IMG/VR virus record: IMGVR_UViG_3300019142_000003 | Span: 1-41,680 of that record | Length of the DNA stretch: 41,680 bases | Direction: 5' to 3' (one strand) | DNA from: a virus | Shown here: piece by piece, positions 17,350 to 25,616 of the stretch | Position numbering within the stretch: the stretch's first letter is position 1 | Layout of the letters: each line of letters begins with the position of its first letter | Notes under the pieces: model-generated | Told to the model about the DNA's origin: nothing | Seen by the model: only the letters and a program-made list of their open reading frames with translations | Databases searched by the model: none | Position numbers and translations under genes: made by a program

Positions 17350-18600
17350 TTAGTCTTCCTCATTCCACGGCTGCATCCAGTCGGGGAAAGGGGCGTCCTC
17401 GATGTTCAGCGTCGGGTCAACGACCACGCGCGCGTTGCGCTGGACGTTGACAAAGCCGGTATAGATGGAGGCGTAAGTACCCTGAATCTGCTTGCTCGCG
17501 ATCTTCTCGACTTCGAGCAGCAAGGGCTGCGCGGTGATCTGCACGAGCGCGATGCTGGAATCCTGAAAGACGAGCTTCCTGCCGGGTACTTTCGGGCTGA
17601 GGAACAAATCCTGCATTGTCGGCAGCGGGACTTTCACGTTCGTGGGCAGCAGCGCAGAGCCGGTGTTCTGCCTGTTTTTAACCTCCGGCAAGTTGAGGTA
17701 GGCGTTGCCGGACAGGGCGTTGCCGATGATGGACGTGGACATGCGACCGAGCATCGCGAGTTGAATCCAGATGCTCGTGATGTCCACGTACTGGATGCCC
17801 AGTTCCGTGTCAATGACACCGATGACCGCCGCCGCCTCCGAGCCGTTCTCCTGGTCGCCGACAATGATGACCTGAACGCACTCATTGTTCAGGCCGTGGC
17901 CGAGTTGCTTACCGAAATCGAGGAAGTAAACGGAAACGAGGTCAAGCGTGTTGAACATCAGCGACGCGTAGGTGTACTTGATGCCTTTCGCTTTTTTCTT
18001 GGCCGTCACTTTCTTGTCGCCGTACTTGACCGACCCCTCCTCGATGGTGACGCCCTCTTCGCTCTCCATCAGCTTGGCGTCGGAGAGGTCGAGTAACGGC
18101 ACTGTGACCGTGGGCTGGGGCACCGAAACCTCGCGGATGATGAGATCGGGATAGAACACCGACTGCACTGCGCCGCGCGAGACCGGGTCGAGAAAAACTT
18201 CCGGCGTGATGAAGTTCGTGCCCGTGCCGCCTTGAATCGTGCCCATCGAACCGGCCTGAGAGGCGATGCCCTGTCCGCCGGTCAACATCTGGGTCATCAA
18301 AGCCTGACGAAGCTGCTCCTGCCGCTCGCGCTGGGCGATGCCCATGCCCTGAAGCATGCCGTCACGCATGACTTCACCCATCAAGTAAGACTTGTCAGGA
18401 TCGGACATCAACTGCTGCACTGTTGTGACGCGCGGGTTGATGCCGAGTTCGTGATAAAACTTGCCCGGCGTCATCCCGTCGAACTGCTCCGACAGGTAAC
18501 TGCGCAGGCCGATATTGCGCGGCTCGGTCGGGTGCTCGCGCTGGGCCTGCATGCCCATCACGACTTCTTTGACTTTGCCCTTCACTCCGGTTGTGCTCAT
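17350..18600 (-). CDS. Major capsid protein
   Basis: This 416-residue protein has a helical N-terminal arm to about residue 110 (QRERQEQLRQALMTQML), then a domain with conserved-looking capsid features: FITPEVFLDPVSRGAVQSVFYPDLI, VSVPQPTVTVPLL and EEGVTIEEGSVKYGDKKV. A C-terminal strand follows (IYTGFVNVQRNARVVVDPTLNI). This matches HK97-fold major capsid proteins, including the IPR/EEG-type E-loop region. A clear GGAG site precedes the ATG. It follows protease and decoration genes and is followed by strong hairpins. The N-terminal arm may be a scaffold-like delta domain cleaved during maturation. Confidence 0.85.
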   Translation of the reverse strand: MSTTGVKGKVKEVVMGMQAQREHPTEPRNIGLRSYLSEQFDGMTPGKFYHELGINPRVTTVQQLMSDPDKSYLMGEVMRDGMLQGMGIAQRERQEQLRQALMTQMLTGGQGIASQAGSMGTIQGGTGTNFITPEVFLDPVSRGAVQSVFYPDLIIREVSVPQPTVTVPLLDLSDAKLMESEEGVTIEEGSVKYGDKKVTAKKKAKGIKYTYASLMFNTLDLVSVYFLDFGKQLGHGLNNECVQVIIVGDQENGSEAAAVIGVIDTELGIQYVDITSIWIQLAMLGRMSTSIIGNALSGNAYLNLPEVKNRQNTGSALLPTNVKVPLPTMQDLFLSPKVPGRKLVFQDSSIALVQITAQPLLLEVEKIASKQIQGTYASIYTGFVNVQRNARVVVDPTLNIEDAPFPDWMQPWNEED

Positions 18601-18670
18601 CTCTAATTGCTCCTCGAAAGAAATTTGTGAATTGAAGGGCAGTGTCCGGCCCCCCGTGCTTGCGGCCTTG

Positions 18671-19084
18671 TTAGTAGAACAAGACCTCGCCCGTCGTGCC
18701 GTCCGCGCCGCCGTTCCAGCAGATGCCGCAGATCAAATCGGCGGTGTCGCCCGTCGCCACGCCTTCGCCGTCGAAGTCCTGAGCGACCCACTTCTTCACG
18801 CGCTGGTTCCCGTCACCGTCCGCCGCCGCCATCTTCACGCGGTCGCCCGCCGCGACTGCACCGTCGAACTTGATTTCGGCCAAATAGCTGAAGCCTGTCT
18901 CGATTGAGCCTTTCCCGTTGACAGCCGTGGCGGGCTTGAAAACTCGCCCAACAGGAATGGAGCCCGCTCCAGCTTTGTTGACTGTGCGGTTGCCGGTGAT
19001 GGCGACGATTGTGTTTTCCGCGAGCACCGCCGCGAAGACGGCTAGGATGCCCAGCAGATTGTTAGTTCTCGATCTCAATTTCAT
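18671..19084 (-). CDS. Capsid decoration/stabilising protein, DUF2190-like
   Basis: This 137-residue Gly/Ala/Val-rich protein carries the features of DUF2190-type capsid cement proteins: ENTIVAITGNRTVNKAG, IPVGRVFKPATA, AAGDRVKMAAADG and a short C-terminal strand. The first 22 residues are hydrophobic (LLGILAVFAAVLAEN), but this is also how the family's strand-rich N-terminus can look. The gene is one step from the capsid gene. In related phages these trimeric proteins bind the capsid surface and strengthen it. Confidence 0.72.
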   Translation of the reverse strand: MKLRSRTNNLLGILAVFAAVLAENTIVAITGNRTVNKAGAGSIPVGRVFKPATAVNGKGSIETGFSYLAEIKFDGAVAAGDRVKMAAADGDGNQRVKKWVAQDFDGEGVATGDTADLICGICWNGGADGTTGEVLFY

Positions 19085-19143
19085 TGCATTCTCCTCGTCA
19101 GAATCATTTGCCTACGCCGACGCTCAGAGCTTTCGGCAACTAT

Positions 19144-20427
19144 TTAGCTGTGCATCGTGTCGGCTGCGCTGCCATGTGACAACTTTCGGGTCTGTCCAGC
19201 ATCCGGCAGACCGGCGCGTTCTTCGACCGAAGAGCGGCCTTCGGTCTTCGTGCCACAAGACTGGCAAGTGTGCGGGAATCGGCTCTCAGCCTTCGCGCTG
19301 TACAGCTTGATGAGACCTTCCAGATCGTCGCCCTGCGATGCGTTGATGATCTTGGCGAGCGTCGCGTCGAGTTGCCCGTCGGCAGCACCGCATTCGGCGA
19401 GAGTCGCCACGCGCAAACACTCCACGCGGCGCGAAGTGGTCAAGGCCGCGCCGACCGCCGCCTGCGACACGAGGCCATCCACGATTGAGAGCACCTGCTC
19501 ATCGGGGAACTCCTCACCCTCAGCGGTGATGCCCAACCCCTGTTTTCGTAGCGCATTTAACTTCACAGTCTTTCTCTCCTCTCTCGTATCCGGGCTTGCG
19601 CCCATTCTTTTCTTGTCCCGCATCCCTAGCTCGGCTTCGTCATCGGTCACAACGTCATCCGGTATGCTGGGTGTAGCGGGCTGTTGTTTGTTCTCTTCCT
19701 GCGCGCCCTGAAAGACGAGCGAGATTTCCCAATAACCGAGAATGACCGTCACGACGAGGCGGACGATCTGGCCGTCAACCTCTTCGCCGAGCAGATGCCA
19801 GAAGCGTCCCTGCTCAACCAGTTCAGGGTGTGAGAAGTCGAACTCGAAAAGCACTGTGACAGAGCAGGAGTGAATTGCGGGCGGCGACATCGCCACCCCG
19901 CGCACGAGCATCGGGTCTTTCTTGGCGTCCAGCTTCAGCCGCGCATTGATCCCGGAGATTCCACCAGCGTTCTCGCCCTTCGCGTCCCACGACGCTTCAC
20001 TGACGACACCCACCCAACCATCGACCGAATGAAAGTAGTGGTCTTTATAGACCGTCTGCCCTTTCAGCTTTTCGACTGACGCTTCGAGAACACCGGGTTT
20101 CGAGAAGTCGAGGCCGTAGCACGGGGCGAGCGTGGCGCTGATGGCGCGATAGTCTTTGTAGTAGTAGTCGGTCTCTTTCGGCAGAAGCTCATCAACGGTC
20201 TCAAAGTCGATGGGCGCAGGTTGCGCGCCCCATTGCGATGAGACGCCAACGGCAAGGCTCTCCGTCTGCTTACCGACTTCGGTGGCCGCTAACCTGATCT
20301 CGGCGAGCAGGGCTTCGCGCATCGCCGCTTCGAGCGATAGTTGTGTGCCGCCGAAGGGCAGCATCATCGTGAATTGCGCCTTGCCGCCGGTCAGTGACAG
20401 GCTTGTAAACTTGAACTTATTCTTCAC
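19144..20427 (-). CDS. Prohead maturation protease with C-terminal scaffold-like region
   Basis: This 427-residue protein starts at a GTG overlapping the MuF stop (GTGA) with AAGGGG upstream. The longer TTG start is less likely. Residues about 100-210 look like a Mu gpI-type protease: YKDHYFHSVDGWVGVVSEASW, GISGINARLKLD, LVRGVAMSPPAIHSCSVTV. The HSCSV segment is the likely Ser nucleophile region and the earlier His is in the DHYFHS stretch. After residue 250 the sequence becomes charged and helical, like a fused scaffold, and ends in a Cys pair and a disordered tail. Mu gene I has a similar protease/scaffold layout. Confidence 0.72.
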   Translation of the reverse strand: MKNKFKFTSLSLTGGKAQFTMMLPFGGTQLSLEAAMREALLAEIRLAATEVGKQTESLAVGVSSQWGAQPAPIDFETVDELLPKETDYYYKDYRAISATLAPCYGLDFSKPGVLEASVEKLKGQTVYKDHYFHSVDGWVGVVSEASWDAKGENAGGISGINARLKLDAKKDPMLVRGVAMSPPAIHSCSVTVLFEFDFSHPELVEQGRFWHLLGEEVDGQIVRLVVTVILGYWEISLVFQGAQEENKQQPATPSIPDDVVTDDEAELGMRDKKRMGASPDTREERKTVKLNALRKQGLGITAEGEEFPDEQVLSIVDGLVSQAAVGAALTTSRRVECLRVATLAECGAADGQLDATLAKIINASQGDDLEGLIKLYSAKAESRFPHTCQSCGTKTEGRSSVEERAGLPDAGQTRKLSHGSAADTMHS

Positions 20428-21362
20428 TTGTCGATTTCCCCTTCCACACGAGTGCGGCAACGTGGATGAAACGGCGGAAAGCCGCGCCCCTCTGCAACTA
20501 AGTCGTCATCAATCAGGCCGTCCTCGTTAATCCGATCTTTGACGTAGTTGACCGGGTCGCTCGCGAATGCCCGCCCATCCTTGTCCTTGTAAAGCTCAAG
20601 CGCGTAGTCGCCCGGCTCCAACTGTGTGAGCCGGTCAATCGTCTCTGCGGCGATGCCGATGTTGATGAATTTGCCGTTGAGATAAATGCAGATTTCGGAG
20701 GTTCGTTCATCGATGATAGCGACGATTTTTCCGCGCTTGATTGCTGCCTGCCGGAGAGAATTGATGTGCGCGTAGTTGCGGATGCGCTGAACTGAACTAA
20801 CTGCGATGGTATCCACAGCCCGGTCGTTAAGCGCATCCAATTTGCCACCGGCTGCGGCGCGAAAATCATCAAGCGATTCTTTCGTTCCGCGTCCGAAGAG
20901 GGCAGCACCTTTCTCCAGATATTCTTCCCGGAGAAAGTCTTTGAGCTCGTCGCGCTTGTTATTGACGAAGGTGCTGAAATAGAAATGGTCGAGCTTCTTA
21001 AAGAAGTTGACGCTTCGAGTGTCGGGCGCTCCAAACTTAAGCCGGACAGGAGAATCTCCAGCGAATGGCGTGGAGTCTCTGAGTCGATAAAAGGAGTAAA
21101 TGTCCTTTGTGGTTCGCCCGATGATTGTGCGAGTGCGCTGACTGTCGAAGACGGCTTTGTAGGCGTCTTCGATCTCGTCCGAGAGCCGGTCAGCGAAATC
21201 ATCAGCAGAAGAAAAGTTGCCAGCAGAGCTATCGCGCAGAAAATCGCGAAGCCGATCCACTGCTTTGGCGCGTGCGGCTTCGCCGAGCGGCTTTGCGAAT
21301 TTGAGGTAGCGGGAAATGTACTTGTCGAGAAGCGCGTCGATTTCATCTTCAGTTAAGCCGCC
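20424..21362 (-). CDS. MuF-like minor head protein, probably made as a portal fusion
   Basis: The protein ends with GRGFPPFHPRCRTRVEGE, the hallmark C-terminus of Mu F-type head morphogenesis proteins. It also carries AIIDERTSEICIYLNGK and RNYAHINSLRQAAIKRGKIVAI. The only ordinary start in frame is GTG at 21260 (278 residues), but about 34 clearly protein-like residues precede it (GGLTEDEIDALLDKYISRYL). These connect by a -1 shift to the portal end at an A10 tract. A full fusion would be about 816 residues. MuF proteins link DNA and portal and can carry effectors; none is visible here. Confidence 0.8.
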   Translation of the reverse strand, partial: GGLTEDEIDALLDKYISRYLKFAKPLGEAARAKAVDRLRDFLRDSSAGNFSSADDFADRLSDEIEDAYKAVFDSQRTRTIIGRTTKDIYSFYRLRDSTPFAGDSPVRLKFGAPDTRSVNFFKKLDHFYFSTFVNNKRDELKDFLREEYLEKGAALFGRGTKESLDDFRAAAGGKLDALNDRAVDTIAVSSVQRIRNYAHINSLRQAAIKRGKIVAIIDERTSEICIYLNGKFINIGIAAETIDRLTQLEPGDYALELYKDKDGRAFASDPVNYVKDRINEDGLIDDDLVAEGRGFPPFHPRCRTRVEGEIDK

Positions 21363-21372
21363 TTTTTTTTTT
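21353..21372 (-). promoter_or_regulatory. Candidate -1 frameshift site at the portal/MuF junction (A10 then G)
   Basis: The portal transcript ends CAA AAA AAA AAG GCG GCT TAA. It contains A AAA AAG (21362-21368), the dnaX-type heptamer, in the correct phase inside a run of ten A. A one-base backward slip joins the portal to the MuF frame with no intervening stop. A homopolymer sequencing error would give the same picture. Confidence 0.6.
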
Positions 21373-22873
21373 GAGAAGTCACTTGGGCGAATTTATGAAC
21401 AGGGATAAACGTATCCACTTCGACCGACTCGCCGGCGAGTTCGACCCTGGAGGAAACGAACCGATAACGCTGTGCGCTCCGGTCGAAGTGGAAGGTAGCC
21501 GTCGCTCTGTTATGCGCGCGCCCAGCCCCCACCTGCGCACGCAAAGCTCTGGCTGCCTCTGGATGTGTAGATAAAAGTTCGGGGTCAAAAGCCGAGTCAT
21601 AGCCCAACTCCTGAGCCGCTTGGTCTGGCGAGATAAGTCCTTCCTTCGCCTTCTCAATCGCCATCGTCTGGCGAATCTGGTCGGCCTGCGCCTCTTCGAG
21701 CGGTTTGAGGGAGTTCGCACGGTTGAAACTAAGAGAGAGGCCGTCAACCTCAATGCCCGCCATGCGCAGATCGAGGCGATAGGTAGATTCGCAGCGGCGT
21801 TTTGGAAGCCTTTGAATGTTAGCGACGCTTGAGGTAAGGAGGTTGTAAACCACGCCCGCGTATGTTTCCGTAGTCGAATCCGTGCGACCGAAGAAGGCGG
21901 GCGGCATCCCTAATCCGCTCATGACCTGCTCTTCATTGATGCGCCACACGTCGTATGCGCCGCGCGCGTCGGAGGCCACGTTGGAATGGGTGATTTGTTG
22001 ATCGCGGAAGTGGACGAGCAACCCCTTGACGAAGTTGCTATCGAAAACTTTCCTGACGCGCGACAGATAAACTTGCGAACGGGTTTTCCATTCATCCTCT
22101 GTCTCGTTCGGCTTTCTCGGTGGTGGCGTGCAGGCAACGGAGACGAGACCGAGAATCCCAAGTTTCTTCGCGATATACTTGATGTTATCAAGCATGTCGG
22201 TCTGCGGGCCCGTAATCGCGTTAACTGCCGCCGTGCCGGGCGGGACAGCATAGGGACTGTTTTCGAGAGTGTTGAGAGCGTAGTAGTGATAGGTCTCAGG
22301 ATTGAGAGGAATCATTCCCAGCGGAGAACGCATAAGCAGCCCTGCGCCGCCGTGAGGTTGTTGATGAGGGATATATTGCCCCTCAAGAAAACGAAATCGA
22401 ATCTCCTCAACGGGCACGAGGACAACCCGCTCGACTCTGCGCTGGGCGAAGTTGACGACATCTTCACTTGAGAGAGCGCCCGACCAGGCGACCTGCCTGA
22501 TATAAGCATTGATAAGCCCATCGACCCCTGCGCCATTGGCATATATTCGAGCGGCAGATTCGTTGATTCGTTTTAGAGCCTGCTCCGCTCGCTCAGGACT
22601 GGCCGCATCAACTGTTATCTGATGGCCGGTGTTGCCGAGATTGACTGTGTTCGCGATGTACTGGGAAACGTCCGGGTTGAAAATCGAAAAGAGTTTCAGC
22701 GCACGCAACATCTCGAAATCAATAACAGGGGAGACGCTGCCGAAGGCATCCAGCGCGAGGCCGATGCGCCCCGATAGCGTGCTCTCGACAGAACTGCGCC
22801 CGTCATCCGGTAACTCCGTACCGCCGACACGTCGCATGGTCGCCCACCATCTTTTGACTGTTTCCCTAATCAT
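21353..22873 (-). CDS. Portal protein
   Basis: This 506-residue protein forms the ring through which DNA enters and leaves the head. It shows a portal-like order. Helical N-terminal parts are followed by the core (VVLVPVEEIRFRFLEGQYIPHQQ), a GPQTDMLDNIKYIAKKLGILGLVSVA helix-strand unit and the QQITHSNVASDARGAYDVW segment. Next come GLGMPPAFFGRTDSTTETYAG, typical of portals (GVPPxLLG), and a C-terminal IRQTMAIEKAKEGLISPDQAAQELGY. It follows terminase across a 134-base gap and ends in Lys codons on an A10 tract. No good ribosome-binding site is visible. Confidence 0.85.
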   Translation of the reverse strand: MIRETVKRWWATMRRVGGTELPDDGRSSVESTLSGRIGLALDAFGSVSPVIDFEMLRALKLFSIFNPDVSQYIANTVNLGNTGHQITVDAASPERAEQALKRINESAARIYANGAGVDGLINAYIRQVAWSGALSSEDVVNFAQRRVERVVLVPVEEIRFRFLEGQYIPHQQPHGGAGLLMRSPLGMIPLNPETYHYYALNTLENSPYAVPPGTAAVNAITGPQTDMLDNIKYIAKKLGILGLVSVACTPPPRKPNETEDEWKTRSQVYLSRVRKVFDSNFVKGLLVHFRDQQITHSNVASDARGAYDVWRINEEQVMSGLGMPPAFFGRTDSTTETYAGVVYNLLTSSVANIQRLPKRRCESTYRLDLRMAGIEVDGLSLSFNRANSLKPLEEAQADQIRQTMAIEKAKEGLISPDQAAQELGYDSAFDPELLSTHPEAARALRAQVGAGRAHNRATATFHFDRSAQRYRFVSSRVELAGESVEVDTFIPVHKFAQVTSQKKKAA

Positions 22874-22944
22874 TGGTTTCGAGTGTTGCGTTTATTCACC
22901 CTGTATGAGCGTGTCCGCTTCGCACGCCTCCACAGTACCTATTT

Positions 22945-22980
22945 GGTGTCCCAAACCCCGCTGGGACGCTCTGGGACACC
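22945..22980. repeat. Inverted repeat in the terminase-portal gap
   Basis: GGTGTCCCA at 22945-22953 is perfectly inverted as TGGGACACC at 22972-22980, with a further TGGGACG between. It lies in a 134-base gap without a gene. It could be an attenuator or a 5' leader structure of the portal mRNA. No U tract is present. Confidence 0.55.
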
Positions 22981-23006
22981 CTAGCCAGCCTGTTTTGGTG
23001 TCATCC

Positions 23007-24779
23007 TTACCTTGCATATCCGGTCTCCGGCATGATGCCCATGAAACCCGAGTAGTTCCCCATCAACGTCCGCGCCACGAACCAACCGATTGCGAGCGCC
23101 ATAAAAAGATCGTCCTCGTAACCTGAGAGCGCACTAAAGGAGCCGCCGTCTTTCCACACGACCGTCAACGCCTGGTCGCAAAATGCCTGGCTCGACAATC
23201 CGAGTTCGCCGGTTCTGAGCGCCTCTTCGAGCGCGAGACCTGCGAGCGGCTTGTTTGCCGTGTCGGTCGGAAAGCCGTACTGCGATTTTTCTAGCGCCTC
23301 TTCAACGGAGATTCGTCCGGCATCGAGGGCACGTCTGGTCGGTGCGTCGATGTGTTTGTAGAGCACATCCTCATAACCGAGTTCGACCAGCTTGAGGGTC
23401 GTGGCATAGCCGGTGTTATTGCGCTCTGGCACGATATAGGCGCGGTTGTAACGGTCGCTGATTTTGGCGACGCGCACGGCGAGCAGATCGGGCGAGAGTT
23501 TCAAAGTCTCCTCGAAGACCTGCGCGCCGCTCAGGAGGTCGAGCACTTGAATGGCGGCCGGGTTGCCGCGCTCCGTGCCCGCGCTTGTATCAACCGCCAC
23601 AAGGTACTGACGGCCTTCGAGCGGGTCTGCCGGCTGGCAAGTCACCTTCAGGAACTCTGCGCGCACGACCGGGCGTCCGGTCTGCTCGAAGCAATCCTTA
23701 TCGTTTTCGGGATACTCGATGAGGAAGGTCTGCTCGCCTATCTCCTGAATCTTGGCTCGACGCCATGCGAGATACTCGGCGACTTCCGACGCATGCCACT
23801 TCGTACCCTTCGGGACATAACCGCGATTGATGAGGTGGAGCAGGATGCGCGCCGCAACTTTGCGCTCCGCACTGGTGACAACCGGCTTTTCTTTCGGCTC
23901 AGGCTTGCCGGGGTTGATGATGAAGTAACGGCCATCGAGTTTGATGAACCGTGCCCCCTCGACCCGGCAGCTTCGCCTCCACCACCATTGATAGAAGTGC
24001 GAAGTCCAACCGCCCCGGCCTTTCTTTCCCTCGCTGTAAAGCGAATGAAAGAACTCGATGCCCCCCGCCGTTGACTCGACCGTGATGTCTGCGTCGGCCG
24101 CGCACGCCTCAAGAATGGCCGTCGCCGCCTTCCGCGCGTCGCCGCGCATGAAAGGCACTTCCGTCACCAGCACGTCAGTGATAGTGTCGCCGCGCGGGCT
24201 ATCCTCGAACCCCGGCTGCACGCCCGTCGTGGTGACGATGCTGTCAACCGTACCCTTCGCCATGTCCTGAAATTCGATAACTTCCGGTGTGAAAGTAATC
24301 GTCTCAGGTCTGAGGTGTTCAGGCAGATTCCGGTACATCGTGCGCACGTCGCGGCGGAACTTTCGTTCCGTCTGCGGGTTGTGCGCAAAGATGCGAACAT
24401 TGCGACCTGAAAGCACCACGGCATTGGAAAACTTAATCGCCGTGAAAAGGGCGGACGAGCCGCCCTTACGCATTTTCAGAACAACATCCTTGCCGGTCAG
24501 CTTCCCCCAGATGTCGTCCTGCATGTCGTTGAACTTGAGCAGGACGAGCTTATTCTTGTCGAAGGCATCGCGAACGTAGATGAAGTTTTCAATGAACAGT
24601 CGGCGGATTGCTTTATCCGCCCATCGCTCGCGCCACCACGAGAGCGGCACGGTGCGAATATCAACAGTCAGTTCCTCGCCGCGCTGGCGTGCGAGCCGGG
24701 CGCGCGCGCCATCAGCGGCAGCGCGTGCCCGCTCAAGATTTAGTGCCGCCGTCGGCTGCTGAACTTTGTTCTTCGCCAT
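23007..24779 (-). CDS. Terminase large subunit
   Basis: About 590 residues from ATG 24779 (an upstream TTG is less likely). The N-terminal ATPase part has a Walker-A-like KMRKGGSSALFTA and an acidic Walker-B region DTITDVLVTEVPFM, followed by ITVESTAGG (coupling motif). The C-terminal nuclease has LVAVDTSAGTERGNPAAIQV with metal-binding Asp, YIVPERNNTGYATT and GYEDDLFMALAIG, the usual RNase H-like triad. It packages DNA into proheads. Transposable phages package host-flanked genomes by headful, which fits this enzyme. Its start overlaps the small subunit gene by about 47 bases. Confidence 0.9.
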   Translation of the reverse strand: MAKNKVQQPTAALNLERARAAADGARARLARQRGEELTVDIRTVPLSWWRERWADKAIRRLFIENFIYVRDAFDKNKLVLLKFNDMQDDIWGKLTGKDVVLKMRKGGSSALFTAIKFSNAVVLSGRNVRIFAHNPQTERKFRRDVRTMYRNLPEHLRPETITFTPEVIEFQDMAKGTVDSIVTTTGVQPGFEDSPRGDTITDVLVTEVPFMRGDARKAATAILEACAADADITVESTAGGIEFFHSLYSEGKKGRGGWTSHFYQWWWRRSCRVEGARFIKLDGRYFIINPGKPEPKEKPVVTSAERKVAARILLHLINRGYVPKGTKWHASEVAEYLAWRRAKIQEIGEQTFLIEYPENDKDCFEQTGRPVVRAEFLKVTCQPADPLEGRQYLVAVDTSAGTERGNPAAIQVLDLLSGAQVFEETLKLSPDLLAVRVAKISDRYNRAYIVPERNNTGYATTLKLVELGYEDVLYKHIDAPTRRALDAGRISVEEALEKSQYGFPTDTANKPLAGLALEEALRTGELGLSSQAFCDQALTVVWKDGGSFSALSGYEDDLFMALAIGWFVARTLMGNYSGFMGIMPETGYAR

Positions 24780-25305
24780 ACTCAGCGGCGGCCCTTTCAA
24801 GCACGGCGTCGGCTACCTTCAACAACTCGCTCGCGGCGCGGGCATCTATCTCAGGCAACCAGTCCAACAACCGTTCCCAGAACGTGACAAAGGCAGTTAA
24901 GGTGTCGCTTCTGGCCTGCAACTTCGTGCGCGCCTCAATGATGAGTTTGCAGAGGTCACGAAACTGCCAGACGAGATCGCGATCTACGCCCTCACCCTTC
25001 GCCCCCTTCGCATCGAGTTGCGCCTTTACGCGCTGGCGTACCTGCTCGACATCGCGGATGAGTTGTTCGTCTGCTGTCAGCGTGCCCTGCTCGGTGCTGA
25101 GAGCGAGCTTCTGCTTGAGAGCGGCTTCCCATCCGTACTTTTCAATCCAGCCGATTTTCTCTCCTCGGCTGTAAAGGTTCTGCTTCGACCAGCCCGGCCA
25201 AGTCCGGCGCATCTCCACCTCGATGCGGTCGTGCTGCTGGCCGTTAAAGCGCAGGTAAAGTTGAAGACAGGCTTCGATAGCTTCAGACGGATAGCTGAAC
25301 GGCAT
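24733..25305 (-). CDS. Terminase small subunit-like DNA-binding protein
   Basis: About 190 residues beginning MPFSYPSEAIEACLQLYLRF. The upstream in-frame extension covers the previous gene and is rejected. The N-terminal 60 residues look like a helix-turn-helix of the phage terminase/DUF1804 kind (MRRTWPGWSKQNLYSRGEKIGW). A long helical middle follows (LIRDVEQVRQRVKAQLDA), then a C-terminal helix near the large subunit overlap. Gene order directly before the large subunit supports the call. The small subunit recognises the packaging start site. Confidence 0.75.
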   Translation of the reverse strand: MPFSYPSEAIEACLQLYLRFNGQQHDRIEVEMRRTWPGWSKQNLYSRGEKIGWIEKYGWEAALKQKLALSTEQGTLTADEQLIRDVEQVRQRVKAQLDAKGAKGEGVDRDLVWQFRDLCKLIIEARTKLQARSDTLTAFVTFWERLLDWLPEIDARAASELLKVADAVLERAAAEYGEEQSSAADGGTKS

Positions 25306-25307
25306 CG

Positions 25308-25595
25308 TCAATCCTCGATTTGAGGGGCGGCCTGTTGCGCTTCCAACTCCTGCACGCGCCGTTTCAACCTTCGCGCCTCGCGCCGCCATCGCAACTTCTG
25401 TTGCTCCATCACAGCGCGCACAACATGGCGGACAATCACGTCGAGACCTTTGCAGAGCAGGCCGACGAGAATCGAAGCGAGCACCGGATTCATGAGCGTC
25501 GAGAGCATCGCCCACGTACCCGCCAAAAAAGACAGCGCCACAATCGGGGCATTCACGCCCATCCCACTGCTATCCATGTGTACTTCCCCGTTCAT
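25308..25595 (-). CDS. Small membrane protein, holin candidate
   Basis: This 95-residue protein has one or two hydrophobic segments (APIVALSFLAGTWAML, PVLASILVGLLCKGLDVIV), followed by a very basic and then coiled-coil tail (RRLKRRVQELEAQQAA). This fits small holins, with a charged cytoplasmic C-terminus. It lies two genes after the endolysin. An alternative ATG at 25577 has a better GGGGA site and would remove six residues. Holin function is inferred from size, topology and neighbours. Confidence 0.6.
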   Translation of the reverse strand: MNGEVHMDSSGMGVNAPIVALSFLAGTWAMLSTLMNPVLASILVGLLCKGLDVIVRHVVRAVMEQQKLRWRREARRLKRRVQELEAQQAAPQIED

Positions 25596-25616
25596 GTCGC
25601 TGCTGGCTCCCGATGG

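Noticed and set aside
20513-21346. 277-residue frame overlapping the MuF gene
   Set aside because: Its Ser/Arg/Thr-rich sequence lacks any domain, whereas the overlapping frame has the MuF hallmark. It is an out-of-frame shadow.
21363-21372. Treating the A10 tract as a plain disabling mutation
   Set aside because: Both portal and MuF frames are otherwise intact and the slip heptamer is in phase. A sequencing error is still possible, so the site is reported as a candidate.
25306-25515. N-terminal extension of the small terminase gene
   Set aside because: It overlaps the whole start of the preceding membrane protein gene and is Arg/Ala-rich shadow sequence. The ATG at 25305 directly after that gene's stop is better.
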